In this document: one piece after another, positions 1 to 9,057 of the stretch
Position numbering within the stretch: the first letter of the stretch is position 1
Layout of the letters: every line of letters starts with the position of its first letter
Source of the DNA: Paenibacillus sp. HWE-109
GTDB lineage: Bacteria; Bacillota; Bacilli; Paenibacillales; NBRC-103111
NCBI RefSeq assembly: GCF_022163125.1
Contig: NZ_CP091881.1
Location: forward strand, 8,326,501-8,390,500
Reading direction: 5' to 3'
Length of the DNA: 64,000 nt
Translations under genes and position numbers: made by a program
Notes under the pieces: model-generated
The model's database searches: none
What the model saw: only the letters and a program-made list of their open reading frames with translations
Told to the model about the DNA's origin: nothing

Positions 1-32
1 AACGCGCGTTTATGAACGGGGGGCCGCCTGAT

Positions 33-1085
33 TTGAAGAAAATGGAGATTAGCAGTGAAGCTATTGCCAAATTGGCCGGTGTTTCAAGGAGCACAGTCAG
101 TCGTGTAATAAATAATTATACGAATGTGCCTGAGAAAACGCGGGAGAAAGTGATGAAAGTGATTCAGGATTACAACTACTATCCCAATTTGTCGGCGCAG
201 GTGCTGGCAGGAAAGAAGACGCGAACGATCGGGTTGTTTTTTATCGATTCGGGTCATGTTGCGGGTGACAGTCTCAGCAATATGATGATTACAAGCATCA
301 TCGAGTATGCTTCTTCGTTCGGCTACTATGTGCTGACCAGTATCATTCGGAACCCGCAAGACCCCAAGCAAGAACTTAGCATGAAGGAACCTTTCTATCA
401 AAGACGAATTGATGGCGGAATTTTCATCGGAGCGGCCAATCATGAACCCTTTATCGAAGAATTAATCGCGGAAGGGTATATGGTTGCTGTATTTGATCAA
501 GCGTTGGAAGGACATGAAGAGCCTAACCGGATCATCGTTAATTTGGATTACGAACACAGTGTTACCGCAGCCGTGAATTATTTAGTTGGTTTGCATCATC
601 AGCGAATTGCCATAATCAACGGGGACATGAACCGATATGCAGGCCCTGCCAGATATCTGGCTTTTGTGCATGCGATGGAGCATCACGGATTACGAGTTGA
701 AGACAAGTGGGTTCTTAAAGGGGATTTTAACGAGGAAAGCGGTTATCAAGCAGGTCTTAGACTCGCTGCTGACTTGGGTCCTTCCCAATCGGAGTGGCCG
801 ACAGCAATTATTGCAGCTAATGACAGTGTGGCGTTCGGAGCCATTCGCGCTCTGCAAGAGGCAGGCATCCAGGTTCCCGGGGATATCTCAGTCATCGGGT
901 TCGATGATCATATGTTCAGTGCCAGATTCCAACCAAGTTTGACCACGTTCAAAATGGATTTCCATGCGATGATGAGAAACTTGACGCAGCTCCTGATCTC
1001 TCATATCGAAAATGGTTCCGAGGAATTTAGCAAAGTAATGATTCAATCAGAATTAGTCGTTAGAGAGTCTTGTAAAAAACGCTAA
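33..1085 (+). CDS. LacI-family transcriptional regulator
   Basis: About 350 residues. The N-terminus holds the LacI-type helix-turn-helix (IAKLAGVSRSTVSRVI) followed by the hinge region (YYPNLSAQVLAGKKT); residues about 60-345 are the periplasmic-binding-protein-like effector domain, with the late motif IGFDDHMFSARFQPSLTT typical of the family. It is expected to be a sugar-responsive DNA-binding repressor in the cytoplasm. I chose the TTG at 33 because a GGGGGG run at 18-23 sits at good distance; ATG 42 and an upstream ATG at 12 are alternatives, and the true upstream context is cut off by the window. No obvious target gene lies next to it: the following gene is a diguanylate cyclase with its own promoter. 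The ligand cannot be told from sequence. Confidence 0.9.
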   Translation: MKKMEISSEAIAKLAGVSRSTVSRVINNYTNVPEKTREKVMKVIQDYNYYPNLSAQVLAGKKTRTIGLFFIDSGHVAGDSLSNMMITSIIEYASSFGYYVLTSIIRNPQDPKQELSMKEPFYQRRIDGGIFIGAANHEPFIEELIAEGYMVAVFDQALEGHEEPNRIIVNLDYEHSVTAAVNYLVGLHHQRIAIINGDMNRYAGPARYLAFVHAMEHHGLRVEDKWVLKGDFNEESGYQAGLRLAADLGPSQSEWPTAIIAANDSVAFGAIRALQEAGIQVPGDISVIGFDDHMFSARFQPSLTTFKMDFHAMMRNLTQLLISHIENGSEEFSKVMIQSELVVRESCKKR

Positions 1086-1141
1086 TTTGTCACTTTTTAT
1101 CAAATTATTTGTGTGATTTGTCAAAAAAAATTGAATTTTGT

Positions 1142-1170
1142 CTGTTTTTGTTCCCATATATAGGTATAAT
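1142..1170 (+). promoter_or_regulatory. Probable sigma-A promoter of the diguanylate cyclase gene
   Basis: A perfect -10 box TATAAT lies at 1165-1170, 36 bases before the start codon. The best 17-base-spaced -35 is a weak CTGTTT at 1142-1147. The surrounding intergenic stretch is AT-rich. The -10 is convincing, the -35 is not. Confidence 0.45.
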
Positions 1171-1205
1171 ATCGATATATAGGACAAGAGGGAGTCAAAT
1201 TCTTA

Positions 1206-2813
1206 ATGGGACAAAGGAATGCCTTTTTTGCAAATCAAACGCTTAAAATGAGGTTTCAATTATGGATTGGCATTGTGATTATCGCCTTCGCCTTTTCGAT
1301 TATTGTCCCCTATTACTTCATAGAGAAAAAAGACCGGCTTGATGAAGCGGAGAACCAATTAAAGCAAGTCATTTCGCTGCAAAGCTTATATATTGAACGG
1401 TGGAATCAGGAAAAAATAGATGTGATTAAACGGTTCGCACTCTCGGACAATGCGAAGTTTCATCGGATAGGCGATTTGAAACGGGAAATTCAAAATTATG
1501 AACGCGTTAATTCGGAATTTGCCATGATTAGTTATGTAGAGAAAGATGGCTATATACGCTCCGATACGAATCCGACAAATCAGATGTATGTGGGGGATCG
1601 GGATTATTTTAAATATGCAGAAGACAAAAAGAATTTTATCTCCGGCATTATCTTCTCCAAAGATTCCGGCAAGCCGATCATCACGTTCTCTGTTCCCGTT
1701 CTAGGGGACCAAAACGATTTCCGAGGGGCTGTTGTCGGCATTATCCGATTGGAGATGCTGAATTCCTTGATGAAACAGCTCAGCTTCGGTGAAACCGGAG
1801 AAGTGTATGTGTTGGACTCGGACGGGCATGTGGTGACAGCCTCAACAGATTCCAGCAAATCCGCCAACAATGTGCAAAGCCAGATGACTTCTGAGATTAT
1901 TCAGCGAGCGAAGGCCGGAAGTACGGCAAATCATGTGTATACCGGATTTCACGGTGACCGCGTCTATGGTCAGTATAAATGGTCGGTAGACAAAACTTGG
2001 ATTGTTGTTGGCGAAATTTCGCAGAAAGAAGTGTTTCAACGGCTGAATCAATTGAGTATAACGATCATTATCATTTCTCTGGTTGCGCTTATTCTTAGTG
2101 TGCTGGCCGCTATTACCATCGCATCGCGGATTGAAAAGCCGATTCGTTATTTGCTCCGGGCAACCAAAATTATCCAGAATGGCAACTACGACTATCAGAT
2201 TAATCCGGATAAAATTAAAACGGCACCGATCGAATTGCGGGAGCTGTGCAGCACATTTAACCTGATGTCAGAGAGACTCAAGACGAATATTACGCTTCTT
2301 GAACACTCTGCTCTGGTGGACCAACTGACGGAGATTCATAATCGCAGATATATGATGCTGGAAGGCAATGATCAATTGCTTGCGCATATTGCAGCGGGCC
2401 ATACCTGTTCCACCATGATGCTCGATATTGACCATTTCAAGAAAATTAATGATACCTATGGTCATTTGATCGGTGATCGTGTCCTGCATCATGTGGCTGC
2501 GCTGCTCAAGAAATACGCTCGCGGAGATACGCTTGTTGCCCGTTATGGCGGGGAGGAGTTCATTCTGTTGGCACTTCGCAGAAATGCACAGGACAGCGTG
2601 GCTTTGGCTGAAGATATCAGGGAGTGTATTCAGAATGAACCTTATGTCAGCGGACAGTTGACGGTGCAGCTCACAGCAAGCATCGGGGTAGCCGAATATT
2701 CGCCAACGTTGGAATACGGAACTATGATTCTGGAGGATATGGTTTCCAGAGCAGATCATGCGCTGTACCGCGCCAAGTCCGGAGGCCGAAATCGCGTGGA
2801 ACTAGATCGCTGA
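1206..2813 (+). CDS. Membrane sensor diguanylate cyclase (Cache-HAMP-GGDEF)
   Basis: 535 residues. One membrane segment lies near residues 20-40, then an extracytoplasmic Cache-like sensor domain to about 275 (contains the family-typical YVEKDGYIRSD and GDRDYFKYAE stretches), a second membrane segment near 283-305, a HAMP linker and a C-terminal GGDEF domain from about 365. The active site is GGEEF at residues 448-452, a functional variant, so the protein should make cyclic di-GMP from two GTP in response to an external signal. The inhibitory site that normally reads RxxD reads RGDT (residues 439-442), so product inhibition through that site may be lost. An RBS GAGGGAG lies near 1187-1194. 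The gene is monocistronic: it has its own promoter and a terminator overlapping its stop codon. Confidence 0.92.
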   Translation: MGQRNAFFANQTLKMRFQLWIGIVIIAFAFSIIVPYYFIEKKDRLDEAENQLKQVISLQSLYIERWNQEKIDVIKRFALSDNAKFHRIGDLKREIQNYERVNSEFAMISYVEKDGYIRSDTNPTNQMYVGDRDYFKYAEDKKNFISGIIFSKDSGKPIITFSVPVLGDQNDFRGAVVGIIRLEMLNSLMKQLSFGETGEVYVLDSDGHVVTASTDSSKSANNVQSQMTSEIIQRAKAGSTANHVYTGFHGDRVYGQYKWSVDKTWIVVGEISQKEVFQRLNQLSITIIIISLVALILSVLAAITIASRIEKPIRYLLRATKIIQNGNYDYQINPDKIKTAPIELRELCSTFNLMSERLKTNITLLEHSALVDQLTEIHNRRYMMLEGNDQLLAHIAAGHTCSTMMLDIDHFKKINDTYGHLIGDRVLHHVAALLKKYARGDTLVARYGGEEFILLALRRNAQDSVALAEDIRECIQNEPYVSGQLTVQLTASIGVAEYSPTLEYGTMILEDMVSRADHALYRAKSGGRNRVELDR

Positions 2814-2833
2814 GTACAGTGATCTAGTTTTTT
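2800..2833 (+). terminator. Rho-independent terminator overlapping the cyclase stop codon
   Basis: A perfect 9-bp stem AACTAGATC / GATCTAGTT (2800-2808 and 2821-2829) is followed by a run of six T. The left arm includes the last codons of the cyclase gene. Confidence 0.85.
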
Positions 2834-2847
2834 GGCAACCAATTTGC

Positions 2848-2878
2848 TGGTCAGAAATTCGGAAGTTTAGTGTATAAT
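2848..2878 (+). promoter_or_regulatory. Probable promoter of the MoxR-type operon
   Basis: TATAAT at 2873-2878 lies 43 bases before the ATG of the first gene of the five-gene operon. A -35-like TGGTCA at 2848-2853 has 19-base spacing, which is long. The -10 also overlaps a longer GTG-initiated extension of the gene, an argument against that upstream start. Confidence 0.4.
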
Positions 2879-2920
2879 AGTCAAGGAGTCATTGATTTAC
2901 CAACATTTGGGGGGATATTC

Positions 2921-3985
2921 ATGCAAAACACGTCATTAAGACCGATGGGAATTGGTCGGATTCTAGATCGCAGTTTTCAATTGTACCGTAAGCATTTCGT
3001 GACATTAACACTCATCATGCTGATCTTATACGGGCCTTTTTATCTCTTGGAGCAATTACTTACGTATCAAGAAACAGCAAGTACATCAACTTCTATTCTG
3101 GATCAAATTCGCAGTGGAAAATCTTTGCAGGACATGTTTGAGACAGGCAGCTATTTTCAAAATAATCCATCCGTGCAAGATGAAAATTACATAGGGAAAA
3201 TGCTTATTCTGGTGCTAGTTTTAATGCCTATTATGATCCTGGGTCTTTTTCCAACTTCTGTTGCATCAGTCGTACATCTGGTCAAAGCAAGCCTTTTCGG
3301 TGAAGAGATACCTTCCGTGGGCCAACTTTTACGTAAGTCGTTCCGCCGTTTCTGGCCGTTAGCCGGCAGCACGTTTCTCGATGGGCTCATTATGGTTGGT
3401 TTATACATAGGTCTCGGTATTATTATTGTTATTTTCGCGCTCATATTCGTTGTTGGTGGAAAGTTCTCGAACGCATTTGGTGATTTTGGGGGCGGGGCGG
3501 TCGCTTTGACCGTAGTCTTCTTCATTTTGCTCACGCTTGGCGTGCTGTTTGGATTCTGTTATTTTTTCCTCCGTTGGTCTTATTATCTTCCTTTCGTTGC
3601 ACTCGGTGAAGAGTCGATCGGCATAGGCCGCAGCTGGAAATTGACGAGAAAGAGCTTCTGGCGCTTGTTCGGCATGTACTTGGTCCTTTCACTTATCTTG
3701 TATTTGTTTCTGGCCGTTATTCAGCTTATTATTGCAGCTGTCTTCGGGATGGGATTATGGTCGCAGCTCTTGCAGAGCTTAGTGTCAATCGTGGTCATGT
3801 CATTATGGTATTTGCCCTATGCTGTAAGTTTCTTTGATTTAAAAGTACGGAATGAAGGATTGGGACTTGAAGGTTTAATGGAACAAACCATGGTTAATCC
3901 AGCTTTGGATAATTCGGAGGAATTGGAGCCGTTTGACCCTTTTGACGATCCAAAACCGATTGATTTGGATAAAAAGAATGAGTAA
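2921..3985 (+). CDS. Multi-pass membrane protein (glycerophosphodiester-phosphodiesterase membrane-domain-like), first gene of the MoxR operon
   Basis: 354 residues from ATG 2921, preceded by GGGGGGA at 2909-2914. The start region LRPMGIGRILDRSFQLYRKHF is typical of Firmicutes membrane proteins related to the integral membrane domain of glycerophosphodiester phosphodiesterase; here no catalytic domain follows. I see about six hydrophobic segments, with a charged tail of Asp/Glu/Pro-rich residues. No enzymatic motif is visible, so the role is unknown; it is probably a membrane partner of the MoxR/DUF58 pair downstream. The next gene starts 8 bases before this stop codon, so the genes are translationally coupled. 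Confidence 0.75.
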   Translation: MQNTSLRPMGIGRILDRSFQLYRKHFVTLTLIMLILYGPFYLLEQLLTYQETASTSTSILDQIRSGKSLQDMFETGSYFQNNPSVQDENYIGKMLILVLVLMPIMILGLFPTSVASVVHLVKASLFGEEIPSVGQLLRKSFRRFWPLAGSTFLDGLIMVGLYIGLGIIIVIFALIFVVGGKFSNAFGDFGGGAVALTVVFFILLTLGVLFGFCYFFLRWSYYLPFVALGEESIGIGRSWKLTRKSFWRLFGMYLVLSLILYLFLAVIQLIIAAVFGMGLWSQLLQSLVSIVVMSLWYLPYAVSFFDLKVRNEGLGLEGLMEQTMVNPALDNSEELEPFDPFDDPKPIDLDKKNE

Positions 3986-4631
3986 TTCATCTTTAGCGGC
4001 ATCGCTGCAAGAGGACAAAGAACAATTAAAACAAATTTTGGAGCAGAAGGAATACACCGCATATGAAATCAAGGAACATGCTTCGTTCTGGTCCTGGCTG
4101 AAGCCGCTATTTCGGAAATTACGAAGTCTGTTGCCTGATTTTAAGGTATCTGATTCGGTTACGAATGGGTTGACCATCGCTGTTATGATTGTGCTGCTGG
4201 GTATTGCAGCTTTTGCTATTTATTGGTTCCTGAAGCAGTTAATCTGGCAGAAACGGGTCAAAGCCGTGACTTATTTGCCAGAGGGAGAAATAAGCCGATC
4301 CTACTCGTATTATTGGAAGCAAGCTGAGGAACTGCGAGGGAGCGGCCATTGGCGTGAGGGCGTCCGATCGGTTTTTCTGTCCTTATTGTTTTTCATGGAA
4401 ACGAAACACATGATTCGCGTGGAGAAATGGAAGACCAATTGGGAATATGCGGAGGAGTTGAAGGCGTCCCAATCCTTGCTGATTCCTTTATTCGAAGATA
4501 GTTCCCTGCTTTTTGATCGGATATGGTACGGACAGGAAGCTGTTACAGAAGAGCAGTTCAATGGCATCTACGAGCAAGTAGCAAGAGCGATTGGCAGGAA
4601 GGAGGGCTCGCTCCATGAAAGGGCTGAATAA
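3978..4631 (+). CDS. DUF4129-type membrane protein
   Basis: 217 residues. The ATG at 3978 overlaps the stop of the preceding gene (the ATGA-like coupling spans 3978-3985). One clear membrane segment sits near residues 55-80 (IAVMIVLLGIAAFAIYWFL); the C-terminal half carries the family pattern of a short helical region (REGVRSVFLSLLFFMETKH, then RVEKWKTNWEYAEEL). DUF4129 proteins are regularly found beside MoxR ATPases and DUF58 proteins. There are no catalytic residues to point to; the function is unknown. Confidence 0.75.
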   Translation: MSNSSLAASLQEDKEQLKQILEQKEYTAYEIKEHASFWSWLKPLFRKLRSLLPDFKVSDSVTNGLTIAVMIVLLGIAAFAIYWFLKQLIWQKRVKAVTYLPEGEISRSYSYYWKQAEELRGSGHWREGVRSVFLSLLFFMETKHMIRVEKWKTNWEYAEELKASQSLLIPLFEDSSLLFDRIWYGQEAVTEEQFNGIYEQVARAIGRKEGSLHERAE

Positions 4632-5751
4632 GCTGCATGTGGGTCTGGCACTCAGTATCTTGGCTTTCCTTGCGCTGGGTTATTGGTTGGTGAAGCCAAA
4701 GCTTCCGGATCAACCTCCCTATCTTTCATTTTCGGCGGATCTGGACGGAACCAAAGCTTGGAAAGAGCTGCTGACGACCAAGCAAGCGGCTGTAAAGGAA
4801 TGGCGATTGGATTGGAAGCATCTCCCTGAAGCGCAAGCGATGCTGCTTGTTGCGGTGCAGCCGCTGAATGTATCGAAGGCGGATCGCGAGCAGCTGTTGA
4901 AATGGGTTCGACAAGGGAATGATGCTGTCTTGTTTGACCAGAACCCGGAAGTCTGGGATCTTGTGGATACCCAGCAGGTAGAGGGAGCGGTTGACACGGG
5001 GCAACTGACGGCGATCAAGACTTCGCCTGATTACCTGCAAGCGGAGGGCGAATGGCAAGGTTCGGTGGCGACAAAGTACCGGATTCTGCCTAGCTCGGAT
5101 AGCCGTACGTTGTTCGAGGATGAGCGCGGCGTGCTCGCCAGCCGCGTAGAGGAAGGGGCGGGCAGCATCACATGGGTGCTGACCCCGGCATGGATGCAGA
5201 ATGGGAAGATTGATGAAGCGTCCCATTTCGAATTAATCTGGCCGCTGTTCGCGAAGTCCTGGCAAGCTGTGTGGGTCGATGAGACCCATCACGGCTTAGG
5301 GACGAAGCCCGGACTGCTGGCCGTCTATCCCGCGTGGCTGGTGCTCGCCAGCGTACAGCTTGGCCTTGCGCTGCTGCTATGGCTATGGCTGCGCGGCAAG
5401 CGCTTTGGGCCTGTCCATATGCCGCGGGCATGGACGGTTCGCCGCGGCGACGAAGGCGTTCACGCCGTCGCCGCTTGGTACGAGCGCCTCGGCTACCAGC
5501 ACGAGGCGCTGGCTCACCAGCAGCTGCATCTGCGGCAGCTGCTGCATCGACGCTGGGGGCTCAGCCCCAGCGCAAGTGTTTCGCAGGCCGCGGAAGCTGC
5601 GCGCGGCCGCATGCCTGAGGCGCAGGCGGCGCAGCTCGCGCGCCTGCTGGAGGAGCCCGCCGCTGCGCAGCAGCGGGGCGTAAGCACCAAAGCGTTCGTG
5701 CAGCGAACGCGAGAGATGGGCGAGATCATCGCCTACTTGGAGAAGGAGTGA
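4615..5751 (+). CDS. DUF4350-type protein of the MoxR cluster
   Basis: 378 residues. ATG 4615 follows a strong AAGGAGGG at 4599-4606 and lies inside the end of the DUF4129 gene (17-base overlap). An N-terminal membrane anchor (residues about 6-25) is followed by an exported domain, a second membrane segment (WLVLASVQLGLALLLWLWL, about 247-266) and a cytoplasmic Ala/Arg/Gln-rich helical tail. The extracytoplasmic part has the shape of a DUF4350 / glutamine-amidotransferase-like domain, but I see no catalytic Cys. The last third is strikingly GC-rich compared with the first third, see findings. The start of the MoxR gene overlaps or nearly overlaps the stop. Confidence 0.7.
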   Translation: MKGLNKLHVGLALSILAFLALGYWLVKPKLPDQPPYLSFSADLDGTKAWKELLTTKQAAVKEWRLDWKHLPEAQAMLLVAVQPLNVSKADREQLLKWVRQGNDAVLFDQNPEVWDLVDTQQVEGAVDTGQLTAIKTSPDYLQAEGEWQGSVATKYRILPSSDSRTLFEDERGVLASRVEEGAGSITWVLTPAWMQNGKIDEASHFELIWPLFAKSWQAVWVDETHHGLGTKPGLLAVYPAWLVLASVQLGLALLLWLWLRGKRFGPVHMPRAWTVRRGDEGVHAVAAWYERLGYQHEALAHQQLHLRQLLHRRWGLSPSASVSQAAEAARGRMPEAQAAQLARLLEEPAAAQQRGVSTKAFVQRTREMGEIIAYLEKE

Positions 5752-5756
5752 GCGGA

Positions 5757-6677
5757 ATGAACGAAATCATACAAGCGATGGAACAGCGCTTATTCGGCCA
5801 GAAGCTGAATATTCGGCTGCTGGTTACGGCGCTATTGGCCGGCGGGCACGTCCTGCTGGAAGGTGTGCCAGGCCTTGGCAAAACCAAGATGGCGCGCACG
5901 CTGGCGGGGCTGGTTGGAGGCGACTACCGCCGCATTCAATTCACGCCAGATTTAATGCCCAGCGATATAACGGGCAGTGTTATTTATCATATGCAGGATC
6001 AATCGTTTACGACGATTCAGGGTCCTATTTTCACTAATGTACTGCTTGCGGATGAAATTAATCGCTCTGGGCCCAAAACACAGGCCGCGCTCCTGGAGGC
6101 AATGGAAGAGCGGCAGGTGACGATTCAAGGCACTACCTATCCCCTTGCAAGTCCGTTCTTTGTCGTAGCGACCCAAAATCCAGTTGAATATGAAGGCACT
6201 TATCCCCTGCCGGAAGCGCAGCTTGACCGCTTCTTGTTCAAGCTGGTGCTCGACTACCCAGGGGAAGAAGCCGAAATCGCCATTCTGCGCGGACACGTCC
6301 CGTTCCATCAGGAGCAAGCGGAGCCGCTGACCGCCCTGTTGACGCCGGAGAAAATAACGGAATGGCAGCGGAAGCTGGCGGATGTCGTTGTGGAAGATTC
6401 ATTATATGCTTACATCGCAACCATCATTCGCCAAACCCGTGAATCCAAACGCGTGCAGTTGGGAGCCAGCCCGCGGGCCGGCGTCGCCGTATTGATGGCG
6501 AGCAAGGCATGGGCGCTGCTGGATGGCAGAACCTATGTCACGCCTGACGATATTAAACTTGTAGCGCGTCCTGCGCTGCGGCATCGGCTGCTGCTAACAC
6601 CGCAAGCGGAATTGGAGGGCGGAACCAGTGACCACATCATCCAAGAAACGCTCGGCGCTATTCCGGTTCCTAGATAA
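5757..6677 (+). CDS. MoxR-family AAA+ ATPase
   Basis: 306 residues. Walker A GVPGLGKTK lies near residues 36-44 and Walker B with the family extension LLADEINRSGPKTQAALLEAMEE near 97-119; sensor region ATQNPVEYEGTYPLPEAQLDRF follows, and the C-terminal lid contains SPRAGVAVLMASKAWALLDGR. These are the standard MoxR signatures (AAA_3 plus lid). MoxR proteins act as chaperone-like ATPases on partners with von Willebrand A-type domains, here the DUF58 protein encoded next. ATG 5757 is preceded by AAGGAG at 5743-5748; a GTG at 5748 overlapping the previous stop is the alternative start. The 3' end overlaps the next gene by 50 bases. Confidence 0.93.
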   Translation: MNEIIQAMEQRLFGQKLNIRLLVTALLAGGHVLLEGVPGLGKTKMARTLAGLVGGDYRRIQFTPDLMPSDITGSVIYHMQDQSFTTIQGPIFTNVLLADEINRSGPKTQAALLEAMEERQVTIQGTTYPLASPFFVVATQNPVEYEGTYPLPEAQLDRFLFKLVLDYPGEEAEIAILRGHVPFHQEQAEPLTALLTPEKITEWQRKLADVVVEDSLYAYIATIIRQTRESKRVQLGASPRAGVAVLMASKAWALLDGRTYVTPDDIKLVARPALRHRLLLTPQAELEGGTSDHIIQETLGAIPVPR

Positions 6678-8007
6678 GCTATTATTCCAAGATTTTGTAC
6701 TTCCTACCTATCGATTCATCGGACTTGCAGCTGTTGGTGCTATTATTCCTATTTTATTAATGGGGATTGATAAAGAGGCCGTGCAGGCTTTGTTCTGGAG
6801 CTTCAATGCTCTGCTCCTTGTGTTAAGCTTGGTGGATCTGTACCTGCTGCCCAAACGCAGCAGTTGGGTTGTTCTTCGCAAGCTGCCGGAGCAAATGGAT
6901 GTCCGAAGCAGCGCGAAGGTGACCATAGAGCTTGCTTCGAAGGATCGTCCGCTGGTTCAGGTGGAAATAGCGGACCATGTGCCGCCGACTTTTGCTCTGG
7001 AAAGCAGTCAATTAAGCGGGGTATTCCACGGTAACGCAGCTTCTTTCTCCTACACAATGAAAGCGCTGGAAAGAGGCAGATATGTGTTTGACTATGTGTA
7101 TCTGCGCTACTGGGGCGGAATAGGACTGTGGAAGAAGCAGGTGCGCATTAAGCATGAGGCTGTTGTGGAGGTTTATCCTGATTTATCGCAAGTGCGCGGT
7201 GTGCTTGGCGCTGTTCAGGACGCGTTGATTCTGGAAGGCCATCGATTGTTCAAAAAACAGCGCAGCGGATCGGAATTTCATTATATCCGCGACTATGTGC
7301 AGGGCGACGATATCCGGCATATCAACTGGAAATCCTCGGCCCGGGCAACGAAGCTGATGACGAACCTCTACCAGCCGGAGAAAGGCAAGATCGTCACGCT
7401 GGTGCTTGATTGCGGGCGACAAATGGCGATTGAACTTGACGGTCAAGTGAAGCTGGATCGCACGCTGGAAGCGGCACTAACATTGGCAGCTGTTGCGCTT
7501 AAGCAGGGGGATCAAGTGGCGCTCATCGCCTACTCGAATCAAATCAAGGTATTTGTGCCGCCAGGCCGAGGGCTTCCTCATCTGCACGTCTTAACGCAGG
7601 CTGTGTATGATTTGCGGACCGACTTTGTTGAATCCAGCACACAGGTTGCTTTTGCGCACGTCCTGCGTTTGTTAAAGAAACGCTCGCTGATCGTTCTGTT
7701 CTCCGATATGGAGAGCTACTTATATGACCAAGACATGCTGCCTTATATGCAGCGTTTGCGTAGAAATCATCATGTACTGCTATTGTCGCTGCAAGATCCA
7801 CTCCTTCATTCATGGGTGCGAATTCGCGCCGAGAACAGCCAGGAGGCCTACCGGCAAAGTATTGCTCATAAATTTTGGTCAGATCGGTATGCCTATGTAA
7901 CCAAAATGGCCAGCAGAGGCATCCCGGTTATGGATGTTCCTGCCGACCAATTGACGCTTAGCGTCGTTAATGCTTATTTGGATTTGAAATCTCGAGATCG
8001 TTTATAG
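6628..8007 (+). CDS. DUF58 / von Willebrand A-like partner of MoxR
   Basis: 459 residues from GTG 6628, which has GGAGGGCGG just upstream and lies inside the MoxR gene. Two N-terminal membrane segments (about residues 28-70) precede a beta-rich region and the diagnostic DUF58 motif (SEFHYIRDYVQGDDIRHINW followed by SSARATKLM), then a VWA-like fold with VTLVLDCGRQM and later LIVLFSDMES in place of a full metal-ion-dependent adhesion motif. The family is the usual client or partner of MoxR ATPases. Its stop codon (TAG 8005-8007) overlaps the convergent SpoIIM-family gene by six bases. Confidence 0.88.
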   Translation: MTTSSKKRSALFRFLDKLLFQDFVLPTYRFIGLAAVGAIIPILLMGIDKEAVQALFWSFNALLLVLSLVDLYLLPKRSSWVVLRKLPEQMDVRSSAKVTIELASKDRPLVQVEIADHVPPTFALESSQLSGVFHGNAASFSYTMKALERGRYVFDYVYLRYWGGIGLWKKQVRIKHEAVVEVYPDLSQVRGVLGAVQDALILEGHRLFKKQRSGSEFHYIRDYVQGDDIRHINWKSSARATKLMTNLYQPEKGKIVTLVLDCGRQMAIELDGQVKLDRTLEAALTLAAVALKQGDQVALIAYSNQIKVFVPPGRGLPHLHVLTQAVYDLRTDFVESSTQVAFAHVLRLLKKRSLIVLFSDMESYLYDQDMLPYMQRLRRNHHVLLLSLQDPLLHSWVRIRAENSQEAYRQSIAHKFWSDRYAYVTKMASRGIPVMDVPADQLTLSVVNAYLDLKSRDRL

Positions 8008-8973
8008 GGTTAATTGTTTTTGTTTAGATCGTTTACTATTTCCATATAGGTAGTACAAGACCAGGATGAGCAGTGTCGCACAGGCAATCACATACTTCAT
8101 TTCGAGTGATAAAGTGGACGGCGTAATATAGCCTTCAATGATGCCGGCGATGACGAATAGCGGAATGGTGCCAATCAGAAGCTGGGCGGATTCCTTGGCA
8201 GACTCCAGAAACAGCAGCTTTCGTGGATAAGGTCCAGGCACGAAAAACCGATAACCCATGTAAAGCCCGGCTCCGCCTGCAATGAAGATCGCCGTCAGTT
8301 CAATGATCCCATGGGGCAAGATATAAGCCCAGAAGACATAGCTCTTGCCTGATTGCATGAACACGGCAGCCAATGCGCCAATCAGCAGGCCATTGCTGAC
8401 CATTAGGTAGATCGTGCCGATGCCCAGCGTCACCCCGCTAATGAATGCGAGAATAGCGACTCGAATATTGTTCGTCATGATGGCTGTGGAGACTAGCGGG
8501 GAATGGATGTCACCGCGTGGATCTGCTGTTTTGGAAGGATCAATGTTTTCGGCCATTCCGCCAGGCATGATCAGGGAGAGATTGAGCGGATCCTTCCACA
8601 CGGAGAGGAAACCGAGAAGTCCTCCGAGCAAGAATAGCAGCAGGGCGAAGCCAACGAACAGGCCTCGTGCTTGGATCAGCGATGGGAAGTAATGAAGGAA
8701 AAATGTCCTTAATTGCGTCGTGCTTTTATTGCTTTCTTGGTACATCGTATTATGCGCCTGCGAAATGAGATGATTGAGGTACACGGTCGTTTCATCCCCT
8801 GGCAGATGTGTTTGCAGGGTTGCCAGATGAGCAGAGACAGCCTTGTACAGCTCCGTGAAGCGATTGATATGACTGGCTTGCAGTCTGTTCTTTCGTTTGG
8901 TTAGTTGTTTCAAAAGCTCTTCAAGCTCTGTCCACTGCGATTTATGTTCGCGAATAAAGCGTGTGATATCCAT
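8002..8973 (-). CDS. SpoIIM-family (DUF95) membrane protein
   Basis: 323 residues. ATG at 8973 (minus strand) follows GGAGGGG at about 8982-8988. The N-terminal 90 residues are soluble and helical (MDITRFIREHKSQWTELEEL, then KNRLQASHINRFTELYKAV), followed by five to six membrane segments containing NNIRVAILAFISGVTLGIGT and PHGIIELTAIFIAGGAGL, the hallmark of the stage II sporulation protein M family. In sporulating Firmicutes true SpoIIM works in engulfment with SpoIID and SpoIIP; this copy sits in a MoxR/DUF58/RDD cluster instead and is likelier a paralogue of unknown role. It is encoded against its neighbours and shares a short divergent promoter region with the RDD gene. Confidence 0.85.
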   Translation of the reverse strand: MDITRFIREHKSQWTELEELLKQLTKRKNRLQASHINRFTELYKAVSAHLATLQTHLPGDETTVYLNHLISQAHNTMYQESNKSTTQLRTFFLHYFPSLIQARGLFVGFALLLFLLGGLLGFLSVWKDPLNLSLIMPGGMAENIDPSKTADPRGDIHSPLVSTAIMTNNIRVAILAFISGVTLGIGTIYLMVSNGLLIGALAAVFMQSGKSYVFWAYILPHGIIELTAIFIAGGAGLYMGYRFFVPGPYPRKLLFLESAKESAQLLIGTIPLFVIAGIIEGYITPSTLSLEMKYVIACATLLILVLYYLYGNSKRSKQKQLTL

Positions 8974-9057
8974 GGGGCGGCCCCTCCTGATCGTTTGTTT
9001 CATTTTAGCATATTCATTCTCGTCGTTCCCATAATTTTGAAATCGCAAGGAGATGCT

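Noticed and set aside
2870..2920. GTG start at 2870 for the first MoxR-operon gene
   Set aside because: The -10 box of the promoter lies inside this stretch and the strong RBS sits before ATG 2921.
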